Source of the DNA: Bacillota bacterium
Lineage (GTDB): Bacteria; Bacillota_E; Sulfobacillia; Sulfobacillales; Sulfobacillaceae
Reading direction: 5' to 3'
Length of the DNA stretch: 6,179 nucleotides
Assembly: GCA_021802375.1 (NCBI GenBank)
Contig: JAKAAL010000280.1
Span: 1 to 6,179, forward strand
In this document: one piece after another, positions 5,124 through 6,179 of the stretch
Numbering within the stretch: position 1 is the stretch's first letter
How the letters are laid out: every line of letters begins with the position of its first letter
Position numbers and translations under genes: made by a program
Notes under the pieces: generated by a model
Told to the model about the DNA's origin: nothing
What the model saw: only the letters and a program-made list of their open reading frames with translations
Database searches by the model: none

Positions 5124-5142
5124 CACCCCTCAAACAAGGGTG
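5124..5142 (-). terminator. Terminator-like hairpin facing the cupin gene
   Basis: CACCC (5124-5128) pairs with GGGTG (5138-5142), with one more possible pair inside. Read on the minus strand, transcripts from the cupin gene would meet this hairpin and then the same A/T-rich stretch (5112-5119) that follows the hairpin of the regulator gene. It is short, so its role as a terminator is uncertain. Confidence 0.25.
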
Positions 5143-5184
5143 CATCGCGCACACCTAAGGCGGGGGGCGTGATGGGCCTGGGCG

Positions 5185-5523
5185 TTATCGAGTCTCGGAT
5201 CCGCCGGGCATGATGGCGCCGACCCAAGTGGTGACATCCTGGTCAGTGTAATTGGCAAGGGCGTGGGGTGTTCCTTTAGGGACCAAGGTAAAGTCACCCG
5301 GTAAAGCCTCGTATGGCTCGCCAAAAACGCTTGCGGTCAGAGTCCCACTTAGCACATACACATATTCATCCCGGTCGGGATGCTGATGCGTAGGATATTC
5401 CGCCCCAGGGGCCAAGCGAATGAGTTTAGCCGTGCCATGCGGTTGGTGCACCAACTCTTTAACGGTGACCCCTTTGACCGGGGTAGATTGCCAAGGTAAC
5501 TCTCTAGTGTGGATAAATGCCAT
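5185..5523 (-). CDS. Small single-domain cupin (cupin_2 type)
   Basis: The 112-residue soluble protein carries both cupin motifs in complete form. Motif 1, G(x5)HxH(x4)E(x6)G, is at residues 40-60, with His46, His48 and Glu53. Motif 2, G(x5)PxG(x2)H(x3)N, is at residues 76-91, with His87. These four residues form the usual metal site, so it is likely a metal-binding beta-barrel. Stand-alone cupins of this size serve as dioxygenases, isomerases or sensors, and the substrate cannot be told. The ATG lies behind a modest AAGAAGGG site on the minus strand. The gene converges on the regulator gene with 95 bases between stops, so it is not in the same operon. I saw no Crp/Fnr site near its start. 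A histidine near the N-terminus (His5) and His26/29 could add ligands. Confidence 0.8.
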   Translation of the reverse strand: MAFIHTRELPWQSTPVKGVTVKELVHQPHGTAKLIRLAPGAEYPTHQHPDRDEYVYVLSGTLTASVFGEPYEALPGDFTLVPKGTPHALANYTDQDVTTWVGAIMPGGSETR

Positions 5524-5603
5524 GTGATTAACCCTTCTTTCTTAGTGGATAGGTAGGCTTGATGCGGGCCACGGCCCAGATAGAGATGATACCTCTCGTT
5601 CGG

Positions 5604-5632
5604 AGTATCGCGCCAGTAACCGCACTCGTCAA
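5604..5632 (-). promoter_or_regulatory. Possible promoter of the cupin gene
   Basis: Read on the minus strand, TTGACG (5632-5627) is followed after 17 bases by GATACT (5609-5604), giving 5 of 6 and 4 of 6 matches to the sigma-70/sigma-A hexamers. Transcription would start near 5597, leaving a leader of about 74 bases. TATCAT at 5591-5586 is another candidate -10 but has no -35 partner. Confidence 0.4.
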
Positions 5633-5667
5633 TCCTTTTCCGAGAGCAGATTTTCAGAAAGAGCTAT

Positions 5668-5682
5668 CTTTGTGCTACAAAG
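5668..5682 (-). terminator. Small hairpin downstream of the EamA-type gene
   Basis: CTTTGT and ACAAAG form a perfect six-base stem with a three-base loop, 14 bases after the minus-strand stop codon. The sequence after it on that strand (ATAGCTCTTTCTG) is only partly T-rich. It may be a weak terminator between this gene and the cupin gene. Confidence 0.25.
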
Positions 5683-5696
5683 GCACTTGGAGTGTG

Positions 5697-6179
5697 CTAA
5701 GTCGTGATTCTCGCAGGCCAATTAACCAAGGCAATACCCAAGATGATGAGAGATCCGCCAATCAGGGTTCCGCCGGCGATCGGTTCTTGCAGTAAGAGCC
5801 ATCCAAAAAGTACACCGAAGAACGGTGCTAAAAACAAGAAGGTACTCACTCTACCGGGGTCACCGTGCTGCAGCAAATAGAACCAGATACCAAATTGGAC
5901 AACAGACGCCATCACGGCCAACCACAACAGGACAAACACTGATTCTGCCGTGATTATGAACATCGGGGTTTCCAACACGACGGAACCCATCAATAAGACG
6001 ATACCGCCAAAGAGCATCTGGTAGGCGGTTAGGACCCATATGTCGAGTGATGGACCCCATCGCTTAATTAATAGGGTGGCAATCGCCCAGGATAAGGCGC
6101 CGGAAAATCCATAAACGGTCCCGGCGTGAAGCGTGAGATGACCCCCCAGAGTAACCAAGACGCCCCCAAAGCCCATCGC
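5697..6179 (-). CDS. EamA/DMT-family transporter, C-terminal part (5' end outside window)
   Basis: The frame is open to the window edge, giving the last 160 residues. The ATG at 6176 is internal, preceded in frame by an Ala codon. Five hydrophobic helices make up the second EamA repeat. It begins with AGTVYGFSGALSWAIATLLI, continues with ayqMLFGG, LLWLAVMASVVQFGIWFYLL and FLFLAPFFGVLFGWLLLQEP, and ends with IGGSLIILGIALVNW. The FxAPxxxxxxGWLLLxEP block near the end is the most diagnostic. The usual length is about 290-300 residues, so roughly half is missing beyond the window. It is an inner-membrane drug/metabolite-type exporter or importer of unknown substrate. It is on the same strand as the cupin, 173 bases upstream of it, but the cupin appears to have its own promoter. 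Confidence 0.85.
   Translation of the reverse strand, partial: AMGFGGVLVTLGGHLTLHAGTVYGFSGALSWAIATLLIKRWGPSLDIWVLTAYQMLFGGIVLLMGSVVLETPMFIITAESVFVLLWLAVMASVVQFGIWFYLLQHGDPGRVSTFLFLAPFFGVLFGWLLLQEPIAGGTLIGGSLIILGIALVNWPARITT

Noticed and set aside
5559..5795. Plus-strand open frame between the cupin and EamA genes
   Set aside because: It runs antisense into the well-supported EamA gene, has no motif and no ribosome binding site.
1..6179. CRISPR array, tRNA, rRNA, insertion sequence or toxin-antitoxin pair
   Set aside because: I saw no regularly spaced repeats, tRNA-like fold, terminal inverted repeats, transposase or small paired genes anywhere in the window.

Overview
The window is bacterial chromosomal DNA, roughly 50-55% G+C by eye. 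The genes are tightly packed, with strong GGAGG-type ribosome binding sites and several GTG/TTG-type starts or potential starts. A Gram-positive (Bacillota-type) host is plausible, and an acidophile or thermophile such as a Sulfobacillus relative is my impression only. Nothing in the window proves the taxon.

Layout. Positions 1-314 hold the 3' end of a transporter gene that looks like the major facilitator superfamily. Positions 315-702 are non-coding and end in a regulatory region. A plus-strand cluster follows: a two-domain DUF2249 protein (703-1200), a roughly 12-helix membrane protein resembling heme-copper oxidase subunit I (1215-2474), and a second protein of the same family in two pieces (2480-3253 and 3257-3751). 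The two pieces are in the same reading frame and separated by one TAA codon. After a 348-base non-coding stretch come a single-domain DUF2249 protein (4100-4318) and a Crp/Fnr-family regulator (4394-5089). Convergent to these, on the minus strand, are a small cupin (5185-5523) and the 3' part of an EamA/DMT-type transporter (5697-6179, running off the window).

How the genes may work together. Two near-identical inverted repeats, GTGA-N6-TCAC, occur in the window, at 612-627 and 3792-3807. They lie in the two non-coding regions that precede the two DUF2249 genes. The regulator encoded between the second DUF2249 gene and the cupin has an Arg-Glu-x-x-x-Arg recognition helix like that of CRP, which reads GTGA half-sites. 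The first site is placed where a class II activator would sit relative to a possible -10 element. This suggests a self-contained regulon: a Crp/Fnr-type sensor controlling DUF2249 proteins and paired oxidase-like membrane proteins. DUF2249 proteins are often found near nitric oxide and denitrification genes, so a role in NO or nitrogen-oxide respiration or defence is a reasonable hypothesis, but the window contains no enzyme that establishes it.

The most notable points are the in-frame stop that splits the second membrane paralogue inside a predicted transmembrane helix, the matching operators and regulator, and the tandem oxidase-like proteins that lack the usual HPEVY-type copper site.
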